NCBI GenBank assembly: GCA_017445245.1
Contig: JAFSUM010000014.1
Coordinates: 1 to 64,000 of the forward strand
DNA: 64,000 nt
Direction: 5' to 3'
From: Bacilli bacterium
GTDB lineage: Bacteria; Bacillota_I; Bacilli_A; RFN20; CAG-826
Shown here: in pieces, positions 56,005 through 64,000 of the stretch
Layout: the number at the start of each line of letters is the position of its first letter
Numbering within the stretch: the first letter of the stretch is position 1
Position numbers and translations under genes: made by a program
The notes under the pieces: model-generated
What the model was told of the DNA's origin: nothing
Database searches by the model: none
The model's input: the letters and a program-made list of their open reading frames with translations, nothing else

Positions 56005-59000
56005 AGAGGGCGGCGACGTTTTGGAAGGTCAGGTCGGTAAGGACGCCGTTGACGTTGCCTTGGGCGAGGAAGGAATGCAGATCGGCGCAGTGCGTCGCAT
56101 CGTCATAGTAGAAGACGTGATTTGCCTTCGTGCCGTCGCGCATCACATCGTAAAGCGAGGCGAGGTAGAAGAGATCCGCGAAGGCATTGTCGCTTCCGCT
56201 AGCCAAGGTCATGAAGCCTTGGTTCATCGCGGTGAAATCCGCGGTGGTGCCATAAAGCGTCTTCATCAAGGCGAAGCAGGCATCGACCTTGGAGAGATAT
56301 TCCGCACTCATCGGGGCAAAGTCTTCGCTCGGGCCAAAGAGATCGTCCGGGAAGGCGGTAAGCGCGGTACGGGTCGACTTGTTGGAGTCACCGAAGAGAA
56401 CCGTCGGAGAAGCAAAGTCGATCGCGACCGTCTGGGATTTGAGAGCGCCGCTATGGCCGATGAGGTTGGCCACGACGCTGCGGCCGAGGTTCGAGCTGAT
56501 GCCCGCGAGGTTGTAATTCTCGGTGTTGGTATCCGAAAGCGGGATGACGATCGAGGCGGAGCCATCGTAAACCGTCGAAGAGAGAGCCTTGCGGATTTCC
56601 TCGATAGCGGAGGGCGAATCGCTTTCCGCGAAGGCCTGATCGACGCCGGCGGTCACGAAGTACTGGACCACGGGCAACGAATATTCCACATTGGTGAAGA
56701 TGGTCGATAGCGTGGTGTTATAGGCGTCATAGGTACCGGCGCTGGTCGCGAAGTTATCGAACCAGAACGCTTCCTTGGTCACTTGGTCCATATGCTCGAG
56801 AGTCATCGCATTGAGATAAGCTTCGAGCTTCTGGAGGTGCTCGGCGCTCGTAGTTCCCTTGCCGATGAGATCGCCGAGGGAGAGCTCGGTGTTGGAAGGA
56901 AGATCGAAGGTCTGGTGGACGGCATCGACGTAAACGTGGACATCAATCGGAGCGGAGACTTCGAACTTAAGGGCGTTATAGAGGGCGCTGGCAGCGGCGG
57001 TATGGTTGGCGCCGCTACTGACGAAGGCATCGTTCTCGTCAAGTTTCGCCTCGTAGAAGCCGGAGTCGGAGAAGAGGGCGAGCAAGCCATAGGTCGAATG
57101 GTTATAGGCACTGGTGCCGGCTTCGTATTCTTCGAAGAACAGCGAGAGAGCGTTTTGGCCATCAGGAACATCGCTATTGAAGGAGAAATAACGATTGGTG
57201 CTGGCATCGCCACGATACGCCGAGGAGAGGAGGTAGCCGATCGCATCGATCGCGCCTTTCTCACCAGAGGCGGGGTTGCCGCGATATTCTTCCGGCGTGA
57301 GGTAGTAGTTCGCGAAATCGACAACCAAATCGGCATCGCCAAGGAAGTTATGGCCACCGGTGAGGGTGATTTCTAGCGGCATGGCAATCTCACCGAATGC
57401 GGGGCCGTTGAAGGTCGTGACACCCCCTTCGTAATTGCAGGTGATCATGTCCGTGATGTCGAGAGTGGTTCCCGCGTTGAGATGGTAGACGGCCGTGAAG
57501 GAACCCACGACGCTTCCATCGGTCGGGACGGAAATCTTCGCGACCGGGTGATAGGTCTTCGTGTTATCGCCATCATCGAATAGCGAAGCGGCGTTCTTGA
57601 GGTTGAGGTGAGTCGCATCCAAAGCGGTCGAACCAAGGGTCGCCTTATAGGTATGCTCGGAGTATTCGTGCAAACCGATACCGGCATCCGAACTCGGACT
57701 CACGCCAAGCAGCGATCCCATGGAGATGCCAAGAGCATCGTCGAGGAGGTTGCTCTTCGCAAGTGCGTACATGAGGCCGCGAATCTTATCCGGGGCGATG
57801 GATTCGATCGCCTTGAAGTCGATCGAGACTGTGCTGGAGGTGTCGGAGAAGAGCCCCGCGTCCTGGCTGGCCGCGACGATACCGACGATCGGATCGTTAG
57901 CCAAGATGCCATCATGGTGGAGGCCATCGGTCGTAAAGGCGTTGATTTCGTCAAGCCAATGATCTCCGTTCTTGGTGATGTCGAGAATGTCGGAATGGGC
58001 CTTGTAATAAGCACCGATCGTGCCAGTTCTCGTCGGGACATAGGTACCCGGGTTGGCTTGGATATAATCCCAGTCTTCCTCAAAGGCATACTGATAGAAA
58101 TGAGCGGAGGAATAGTTCATGTTGTGAAGGTCGGCTTTGAGCATGACCTTGTAGATGAACTGTTCGAAGACGGTGAGATCCTCGAAGTATTCATAGGCGA
58201 CGGCAGCAGGATCGCCTTCGTCCAAGCGGGCGTCTTTCCTGGCCTCGTGGAAGACATAGGAATCATGGAGGTCGAGGAGGATACCGCGGATGAGATTCGG
58301 GTCGAGGTCCTTCATCTTCATCTCGGAGAGGATGTCCTTGTTATCCTTCAAAGAGGAATAAATCATGGCGAGCTGATCGATTTCGGGGCCATAGAAGGGC
58401 ATGTCGAAATTCGGGGTCGCCTGGCGAACCGTCGAGAAGTTGCCATCGGCATCGTAATAATAATAGGAGAAATAGACATCGGCGCTTTGCAAGGAGATGC
58501 CGTCGACATTGATGACATCGCCATCGACAAGAGTCTCTTGGGCACCGTTAGGCACGCAATCGCGCAGGATCGTGCAATCATTGAGGGCGTGGAGGAGGGT
58601 CGCAAATGCGTCTTCGTCGAGTTTGCCGAAATCGCCGCTATCGCTCCCCTTGCCAAGGAAGTCCGTGAAGCGGTCTTCTTTGCAGACACTTAGCAAGCCG
58701 CCGAGTTCGGTGACGATGTAGCGGTCGGCGTTCTCGGCGATGATGGCGCGGTTGCTGCCGTTAAGGGACGGGAAGGTGTTACGGATGACGTAGGCGTTCT
58801 TGGTGATCGCATCGGTGTAGTTAGCCGCGTTAGCGATGTCCTTAGGCGAAGTGGCGAAGTAATAATGCGCGGTCAAGGAGTCGACATTCAAAACGTCGGC
58901 GAAGAGGGCCTGGAAGGCAGTCATACCCCTACGTTCCGTGGCGACTGTCGCGAACGCATCCATCGATTTGGTGGTGTCGCTATTGAAGATGGGCGAGACG

Positions 59001-62000
59001 GCCATTTCGCGTAGGGCAGCCATCAAGGGGCCGACTTCGACGGTCGAGAAATCCGTCATATCGACATCGGTGCAGAAGGCCAAGGAAGCGAAGACATTGA
59101 CGAGTCCTTCGACCGTGTTGCCCTCGCCTTCATAGGTATAACGGGGGAAGTCTACCTTGTCGGTAGGATCTTCGTAGAGATAGAAGTCGGCGCAGGAGAT
59201 ATCCTTGTCGAGATAGCCAAAGGTCATGCCGACGAGAGCGTCGTTAATCGCCTTCTCGAGCTTGGCGGGGAGGCAACGATAATAGAGTTCGCTCTGCTGC
59301 AAGGCGGCGATGAGACCGAAGAGTTCTTCTTTCGAATCGGCCTTGGAGAAGAAGGAACGGAGGCCTTCCTTGGTCGAGAACTCGTCGAAGGAAATCTGGC
59401 CGTCCTTGAGGAAGGCAGAACCCTTAAGAACATCGACGAGGGCGCAGAGGACTTCCGTTTCCTGGTCCCAACCATGGGAAGCGGTAATCGATTTGATGAC
59501 GGATTTAAGGGTTTTTTGCGTCCCTTTCAGGTAGGCGCGGTCCAACTGATCGTCATCGAGGGTCGTCGATTCGGCGCCGGTGTATTTGTCGACGAAGACA
59601 TAGACGCCGGAGTTCTTGACGAAGGTCAGGATGAGGTCTTCAAAGACCGTGAGTTCGGGTAACTTCTCAGTCGGAGAATAGAGGTCGTTGACCGAGGAAG
59701 GATTAAAGACCTTAGAATTACGGGAAGCATAGAAGAGCGGACGGAGCAAGGTATCGGAATCGAGCGTTTCGAAGTTGAAGTTGCCGTCTTTGAGAGCTTG
59801 GTTATTCGCGGCGAGTTTGATGAGGCTCACCATGAATTCCGTCTCTTGATCGCGTTGCTTAAGGACGGCGGAAACGGCGGCACCGCTGCGATCGGTTCCG
59901 TTTTCTTCCATCGCGGTGACGAGCTGCTCGGCATTGCGGAAGAACCAGCCGATGTTCGCGTTCTCCGTCTTTATCGAAGAGGAGACCGAGCCGGATTCGA
60001 AAGCCTTATAGAAGACGTTCGGGGGCAAGACGGCGCCAAGCGAATCCATCGAGCAGATATCGTTAAGCGCCATGACGAGGGCCGGAACGGATTCAGCTTT
60101 GAATTCGGTGAGGCTATCGATGCCGCCAAGGCTATTGAGCGAGGCGACGACTTTGCCGAGTTTGACGAGTTCGGCGTCCCACCCTTCTTTGGTTTCGGGT
60201 AAGGCCATGGCGCGGACGAACGTGGTCGAAAGGGCCTTCTTGTCGGCGACGACTTGGGCGGATTTGCTCGTCCAATAAGCCTCGCCTTTTTCTTCGAGGA
60301 CCTGTTTGACGGTCTTTCCGCCAAAGGCATCCACTTTCTTCTCGGCATAGTCCGTGAAGAGTTTGAACTGCGAGTATTCGTTGATGGAGAGCATGATCTT
60401 GTCGGTGAAGAAATCATCGAAGACATAAGTACCATCGGGCATGACGAAGATATTCGATTTCGCCAGTTCGCGGACGAGTTCGATGACCGAAGGATCGAAG
60501 ACGTCGAGGCTCGAGAGATCGAGGCCGTTGGCGGCGAGGTTCAAGATGGCCTGCATCGCGATGCCTTCGTTGGCCCAGTCTTCGGGGGTGACGAGGTTCT
60601 TATAGGTGACGCCGATCGCTTCGAGGTCGAGGATCTTGTCCGAATCCAAAAGGGTTCCGAGCAGGTTCGCGTCGAAGAACGGCGGGAGAATCTTGCGCAA
60701 GGTGGTCGATTTGCCGATATTGGCAAAGAGTTCGTCGATGCCGACTTTCGAGAGAGTGTCGATCGCTTCCGTCGAGGAGGATTCGGCAAGCTGGGAGAGT
60801 TCTTCGACGATGCCGGTCTCCGCAAGCTGACGGAACACCTGGACCGTGAAGAAGTTATCACGCCTGGTTCTCAGGTTATCGCCATCCCAATCGCTGGCGA
60901 GAGCGACGCCATCGAGAGTCTCATAAGTGATTTCGATACGGGAATCGGGATCGATATCCTTGAGGAAGTATTGGAGCAAGCTGGCGATGTTATAGTTCGT
61001 CACCTCTTTGGAGTCGATCGTATAGACGGGGTTAAGGATCGGCGAACCGGTGAGGATATCCAAAAGGTGCGTGACCTCATAATGCTTTTCCGCCGTCTCG
61101 AACGCGGTCAAGGCGTGGAAGAAGCTATTGGCGTCGACGGTACCGGTCTGGTCGGTCTTGGTGATGGCACCGATGCTGGCGAGGACGTCGGGACAATATT
61201 TGGCAACCGAGATGATATTGGAGAGTTCTTTGCCAAGGTTCGGGCAGTTGAAGTCCACTTTTTCGATGCCCATCTTGCCCAAAGCGCCATCCGCGGCGAG
61301 CAAAGGACGGACGTAATGGTTTCCCAAAACGGGAGACATGTACGTCATTAGTTGAGAGGAATCGAGGTTTTCGATGGCCGTCATGAAGGCATCGGCGATG
61401 GTGGGATTGAATTCAATCAACGTGCCATCGGAAGCGAATTCGAGGCCGGGGTGATTCTTATAATCGGCGAGGAAGGCCTGGCCCGCTTCGCTCTGGGTGA
61501 AATCGCCCGCGATGTCGAGGATGTGGCCGAGTTCACGCTTGTAGTTGATTTTCTCTTCGGAGGGTTTGTCGGGGTCGCCGATGAGACGGTCCGCAATCGC
61601 GCCGGTCTGATCGAGGAAGTCGGCGGGATCTTCGGGATCGGTGAGGACCTCTTGATTCAAGGTCAACGCGCCGAACTGAAGGGCGGCGGGCAAAACATAG
61701 GAAATCAGGTCGGAGTCTAGCAAACAGATGCCCGACTGGCTTTCACCGGCATCGTTCGTGAGCGGTTCGCCGCTAGCGTCACGTTCGCCGATAAGGGCTT
61801 TGATGAGGGCGGGCATGTTCTTCGCGGCATTGGCGAGGAAGTCGGCGACCATTTCGTCTTCGCTATTCATCGAAGTATCGGCAATCGCGTTTTTCGGCAA
61901 GGCTTCCATCGCTTCTTTCGAGGTGCGGAGGATCTGCGCTTCCTTGAACCAGTCGATTTCGGCAAAGCGCTTTTCGTTGAGTTCGCCTTCAGCGTTCATC

Positions 62001-63352
62001 GGCAAGAGGTCGGCAAAGATGGAATCGCCGTTATTCAAATAATCTTGGTAGACAAAGCCCGAAAGGACGGCGTTGACGTAAGCGCGAGCATCCGCATCTT
62101 CGGCCATGCGCTCCTCGATGCGATTAAGGGTCGCACTGGAGAAGGAACCTAAGCCATCATAAACGGGGACAAAGGTTTCAGCTTCAGCAGATTCGATGGT
62201 GTGGACAAATTCCGAGGAGGCGATGCGACCAAACGTCTGCATGCGCGCCTTTTTGGAAAGTTCGAAGTCGGCGGAGAGACCACTGCCCTGGAATTCTTCT
62301 TGGAGGAAGTCGACGTTCTCGGCGATTTCATAGGCCAAAGGCGTCAACGTCTCAAATAGTTCGCCATCCCCTTGGGCGAGAAGATAGAGGGATTGACCGA
62401 CGAGCAAAGAGGAATGGAGGATGGAGCTCGCGAGGGCGTCGGTCGGCTTCTCGGTGAACAAGACGGAAGAGAGAGCACCTTCGACGTTGGAGAAGATGCG
62501 GACTTCCTTGACGAGGTTGGCCTGATAGGTTTTTCCGTCGACCGTGTAGCTATTCTGGGCGACGAACTGGGCGATCTGGGTGTCGAGGGTATCGGTGCCC
62601 GCGCCTTTCGTCCACGCAAAGAAGGCTTTGTTGAAAATGGAATTATCGTACGTATTGATGACGTCGCGCACCAAATTGACCGTCTCGTTTTGAGAGGGTG
62701 GGATGACGGCGTTGTTTTTGATGGCGCTGACCAAACCGGTCAACGGGGAGATACCGACGATGGCGATGGCAATAAAGGCCAACGCCTCTTCGATCGAGGA
62801 AATCCAGCGCTTGGTCGGTTTGCGTTTGGGCTTAGGAATAAAGAACTTGAAGCCGATATGCCATAGCAAGGTAATAAGGAGGGAACCGATGGTAAGCGTG
62901 ATGATGGCCCAAACGAAGACGAGGGCAAGGCGAATCAACGAGCCGGCAAGGGCAATCGAATAGTTCGCAATAGCCGCGGGGGAAGCGTTCAACTTCAACC
63001 CATCGTGGAGCAAGGCATATACCAGGTTATAGAGCGTTTCGTAAACCGTGGTGACAGGTACGCTTACCTGAGTCCCTTGGTTAAACTCGACGACAATAGG
63101 CCCGGCGATCCATTGATGGAGGTCGATACCGCCGACGGCCCCGGAAATCGGACCGAGACACAAAAGCGGAATGATGAAGAACAAGGCCAGGAAGATGACC
63201 CTGTACGTTCCGGACTTCCATCCGCGTAACAAGCCGCGGAGGGCGAGGATCAATATCAAGGCCAAGACGACGATGAAGGCGACGAGGCACCCCGTATCGA
63301 TCCACTCAAGAATTTGCTGTTTCGAAATAGACAATAAAATGTTGGTTCCCAT
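55997..63352 (-). CDS. Giant CvpA-like membrane protein with recurrent motif
   Basis: A 2,451-residue protein. Residues 1-215 hold four helices (about 21-42, 50-68, 136-163, 189-211) in a CvpA-like layout (ALRGLLRGWKSGTYRVIFLALF; KRWISSIEEALAFIAIAIVGISPLTGLVSAI). The remaining roughly 2,240 residues are acidic, nearly free of Cys and without further membrane helices. A motif of type h-x-x-L-h-x-A-L-x-x-S-x-h-h recurs near residues 954, 1086, 1347, 1437, 1576, 1682 and 1850, suggesting tandem diverged domains. A beta-rich part lies near 1880-2010. I start at MGTNILLSIS; a 70-codon N-terminal extension would overlap the divergent gene and lacks an SD. A CATAAT/TAATAA box ends 7-9 nt upstream. 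Followed by yigZ and pepP. Function unknown. Confidence 0.8.
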   Translation of the reverse strand: MGTNILLSISKQQILEWIDTGCLVAFIVVLALILILALRGLLRGWKSGTYRVIFLALFFIIPLLCLGPISGAVGGIDLHQWIAGPIVVEFNQGTQVSVPVTTVYETLYNLVYALLHDGLKLNASPAAIANYSIALAGSLIRLALVFVWAIITLTIGSLLITLLWHIGFKFFIPKPKRKPTKRWISSIEEALAFIAIAIVGISPLTGLVSAIKNNAVIPPSQNETVNLVRDVINTYDNSIFNKAFFAWTKGAGTDTLDTQIAQFVAQNSYTVDGKTYQANLVKEVRIFSNVEGALSSVLFTEKPTDALASSILHSSLLVGQSLYLLAQGDGELFETLTPLAYEIAENVDFLQEEFQGSGLSADFELSKKARMQTFGRIASSEFVHTIESAEAETFVPVYDGLGSFSSATLNRIEERMAEDADARAYVNAVLSGFVYQDYLNNGDSIFADLLPMNAEGELNEKRFAEIDWFKEAQILRTSKEAMEALPKNAIADTSMNSEDEMVADFLANAAKNMPALIKALIGERDASGEPLTNDAGESQSGICLLDSDLISYVLPAALQFGALTLNQEVLTDPEDPADFLDQTGAIADRLIGDPDKPSEEKINYKRELGHILDIAGDFTQSEAGQAFLADYKNHPGLEFASDGTLIEFNPTIADAFMTAIENLDSSQLMTYMSPVLGNHYVRPLLAADGALGKMGIEKVDFNCPNLGKELSNIISVAKYCPDVLASIGAITKTDQTGTVDANSFFHALTAFETAEKHYEVTHLLDILTGSPILNPVYTIDSKEVTNYNIASLLQYFLKDIDPDSRIEITYETLDGVALASDWDGDNLRTRRDNFFTVQVFRQLAETGIVEELSQLAESSSTEAIDTLSKVGIDELFANIGKSTTLRKILPPFFDANLLGTLLDSDKILDLEAIGVTYKNLVTPEDWANEGIAMQAILNLAANGLDLSSLDVFDPSVIELVRELAKSNIFVMPDGTYVFDDFFTDKIMLSINEYSQFKLFTDYAEKKVDAFGGKTVKQVLEEKGEAYWTSKSAQVVADKKALSTTFVRAMALPETKEGWDAELVKLGKVVASLNSLGGIDSLTEFKAESVPALVMALNDICSMDSLGAVLPPNVFYKAFESGSVSSSIKTENANIGWFFRNAEQLVTAMEENGTDRSGAAVSAVLKQRDQETEFMVSLIKLAANNQALKDGNFNFETLDSDTLLRPLFYASRNSKVFNPSSVNDLYSPTEKLPELTVFEDLILTFVKNSGVYVFVDKYTGAESTTLDDDQLDRAYLKGTQKTLKSVIKSITASHGWDQETEVLCALVDVLKGSAFLKDGQISFDEFSTKEGLRSFFSKADSKEELFGLIAALQQSELYYRCLPAKLEKAINDALVGMTFGYLDKDISCADFYLYEDPTDKVDFPRYTYEGEGNTVEGLVNVFASLAFCTDVDMTDFSTVEVGPLMAALREMAVSPIFNSDTTKSMDAFATVATERRGMTAFQALFADVLNVDSLTAHYYFATSPKDIANAANYTDAITKNAYVIRNTFPSLNGSNRAIIAENADRYIVTELGGLLSVCKEDRFTDFLGKGSDSGDFGKLDEDAFATLLHALNDCTILRDCVPNGAQETLVDGDVINVDGISLQSADVYFSYYYYDADGNFSTVRQATPNFDMPFYGPEIDQLAMIYSSLKDNKDILSEMKMKDLDPNLIRGILLDLHDSYVFHEARKDARLDEGDPAAVAYEYFEDLTVFEQFIYKVMLKADLHNMNYSSAHFYQYAFEEDWDYIQANPGTYVPTRTGTIGAYYKAHSDILDITKNGDHWLDEINAFTTDGLHHDGILANDPIVGIVAASQDAGLFSDTSSTVSIDFKAIESIAPDKIRGLMYALAKSNLLDDALGISMGSLLGVSPSSDAGIGLHEYSEHTYKATLGSTALDATHLNLKNAASLFDDGDNTKTYHPVAKISVPTDGSVVGSFTAVYHLNAGTTLDITDMITCNYEGGVTTFNGPAFGEIAMPLEITLTGGHNFLGDADLVVDFANYYLTPEEYRGNPASGEKGAIDAIGYLLSSAYRGDASTNRYFSFNSDVPDGQNALSLFFEEYEAGTSAYNHSTYGLLALFSDSGFYEAKLDENDAFVSSGANHTAAASALYNALKFEVSAPIDVHVYVDAVHQTFDLPSNTELSLGDLIGKGTTSAEHLQKLEAYLNAMTLEHMDQVTKEAFWFDNFATSAGTYDAYNTTLSTIFTNVEYSLPVVQYFVTAGVDQAFAESDSPSAIEEIRKALSSTVYDGSASIVIPLSDTNTENYNLAGISSNLGRSVVANLIGHSGALKSQTVAIDFASPTVLFGDSNKSTRTALTAFPDDLFGPSEDFAPMSAEYLSKVDACFALMKTLYGTTADFTAMNQGFMTLASGSDNAFADLFYLASLYDVMRDGTKANHVFYYDDATHCADLHSFLAQGNVNGVLTDLTFQNVAALYA

Positions 63353-63367
63353 ACTTACATTATTATG
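63353..63367 (-). promoter_or_regulatory. -10 box close to the giant-gene start
   Basis: CATAAT (63367 to 63362) ends 9 nt and TAATAA (63365 to 63360) ends 7 nt before the ATG. No SD is seen. Confidence 0.45.
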
Positions 63368-63417
63368 CGTGCCCCTACGCGCACCATGCAAATAATTTCC
63401 ACGAAAAAATAGAGAAA

Positions 63418-63433
63418 TGGTAGACTTCTCCCA
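63418..63433 (+). promoter_or_regulatory. Extended -10 at the CPBP gene start (leaderless)
   Basis: TGG-TAGACT (63418-63426) ends 7 nt before the ATG at 63434, without an SD. It faces the giant-gene promoter across 81 bp. Confidence 0.5.
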
Positions 63434-64000
63434 ATGAAGACGTATTTTCGCCGAACTATTTGCCCGAAATGCAACTCGTCGCACGACCCGATCGAGGATA
63501 AATGCCCCCGTTGCGGGGAGCCAAATCCCGAGTTTACGGACTATGACCCTTTTAAGTTTCACCTGCGGGACACCATCCCTTGGCAGATTCTTTATTTCGT
63601 CATCGGTTGGCTAGGTTTCCAACTCCTCGGCATTACCATCCAGATCATCATCCAAGCGGGTTTTGGCATAAGCCACCCCGAGGCGACCAAAGAAGAATTG
63701 GTGGCCTTCATGAATACCGTCGGCGTCAATTTTGCCATCACGGGTATCGCTTATCTGCTTTTATTCGGGGCCTTCATTCTCATCCTTTGCTTGCGTAAAC
63801 GGATACATGGGCTAATTAAAACGTTCACGAATTGGCTTCCGTATGTCGTAGGAATCGGCGGCGGCATCGCCCTTCTTGGCGTGTCGCTCACCTATGGCCT
63901 TTTAGCCGATAGCCTCATGAAACTTGCCAACATCGTTCCTTCGGTCAACGAAAACGAAAGCGCCGTCCGCGCCATGGTGCAAGGTTTCCCCGTTCTATCG
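63434..64000 (+). CDS. Zinc-ribbon membrane protein, probable CPBP intramembrane protease (partial)
   Basis: The frame is open from this ATG to the window end (189 codons), so the C-terminus is missing. A zinc ribbon opens the protein: C10-P-K-C13 and C24-P-R-C27. Three hydrophobic helices follow (about 50-75, 93-118, 128-152), then LMKLANIVPSVNENESAVRAM. The NENE-type motif and helix pattern resemble the N-terminal part of CPBP (CAAX/Abi) proteases, whose catalytic EExxxR would lie beyond the window. The call is therefore tentative. Divergent from the giant CvpA-like gene. Confidence 0.7.
   Translation, partial: MKTYFRRTICPKCNSSHDPIEDKCPRCGEPNPEFTDYDPFKFHLRDTIPWQILYFVIGWLGFQLLGITIQIIIQAGFGISHPEATKEELVAFMNTVGVNFAITGIAYLLLFGAFILILCLRKRIHGLIKTFTNWLPYVVGIGGGIALLGVSLTYGLLADSLMKLANIVPSVNENESAVRAMVQGFPVLS

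Noticed and set aside
57608-58693. 361-codon plus-strand frame inside the giant gene, and a similar one at 60254-61351
   Set aside because: Antisense shadows of a long, codon-biased gene; Val/Glu/Asp-rich with no start signal.
63353-63562. 70-residue N-terminal extension of the giant protein
   Set aside because: It would overlap the divergent zinc-ribbon gene, lacks a ribosome site and precedes a natural membrane-protein start.

Overview
The window looks like a chromosomal segment of a low-GC-type Gram-positive bacterium (Bacillota, class Bacilli in the broad sense), probably a streamlined and perhaps wall-less, Mollicutes-related gut lineage. GC content is close to 50 percent. TGA is used as a normal stop and Trp is TGG, so the genetic code is standard. 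Pointers to the lineage are gene order shared with Bacillus subtilis (ezrA-cysteine desulfurase-thiI beside rpsD; pepV-trmB-ytpR; priA-rsmB-rlmN-prpC-prkC-rpe beside rpmB, with gmk and rqcH divergent), an ATP synthase b subunit that is a predicted lipoprotein as in mycoplasmas, a PrkC kinase without its membrane segment or PASTA repeats, and a PPi-type phosphofructokinase. The taxonomic placement is inference. I see no rRNA, tRNA, CRISPR array, insertion sequence or prophage.

Layout. 1-2.0 kb: infC-rpmI-rplT with an attenuator-like leader, then a small membrane protein. 2.0-7.2 kb (minus): ezrA, cysteine desulfurase, thiI and a PatB/MalY C-S lyase. 7.4-8.2 kb: rpsD with a long leader. 8.3-18.6 kb (minus): a DUF362 protein, tyrS, groES-groEL under a CIRCE operator, rdgB, a CcpA-like LacI regulator, pepV-trmB-ytpR, and coaX with an ECF S component. 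18.7-24.8 kb (minus): glycogen genes glgC-glgD-glgA, then leuS. 25.0-34.0 kb: rpmB (plus), then a tightly overlapping minus-strand RNA-modification and signalling operon, priA and gmk. 34.1-37.2 kb (plus): rqcH, an APH-like kinase and a thioredoxin-fold lipoprotein. 37.2-45.5 kb (minus): an ATP-grasp ligase and a complete F-type ATP synthase operon. 45.6-50.5 kb: PPi-PFK, an orphan response regulator divergent from a membrane protein, and a TGS-uridine-kinase fusion. 50.6-64.0 kb: a DUF5677 protein, glpK with an unknown partner, then an operon of a 2,451-residue CvpA-like giant membrane protein, yigZ and an M24 peptidase, divergent from a zinc-ribbon CPBP-type protein cut by the window end.

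The most striking signal is not a gene. About half of the operon-leading genes have no Shine-Dalgarno sequence; instead a -10 hexamer (TATAAT, TAGAAT, TAAGAT, TAAAAT and the like) ends 6-7 nt, or less often 9-10 nt, before the start codon. This predicts leaderless or near-leaderless mRNAs. Ribosomal-protein, chaperonin, glycogen and ATP-synthase leaders keep ordinary SD sequences, and three of the strongest promoters share a TTGCAA -35. The organism therefore seems to run two initiation modes side by side.

Other points of interest are a c-ring subunit with a two-carboxylate, Na+-type ion site; an RsmB relative with both catalytic cysteines replaced; an infC that appears to start at AUC; the giant CvpA-like protein with a recurrent motif; and several palindromic operator candidates over promoters.
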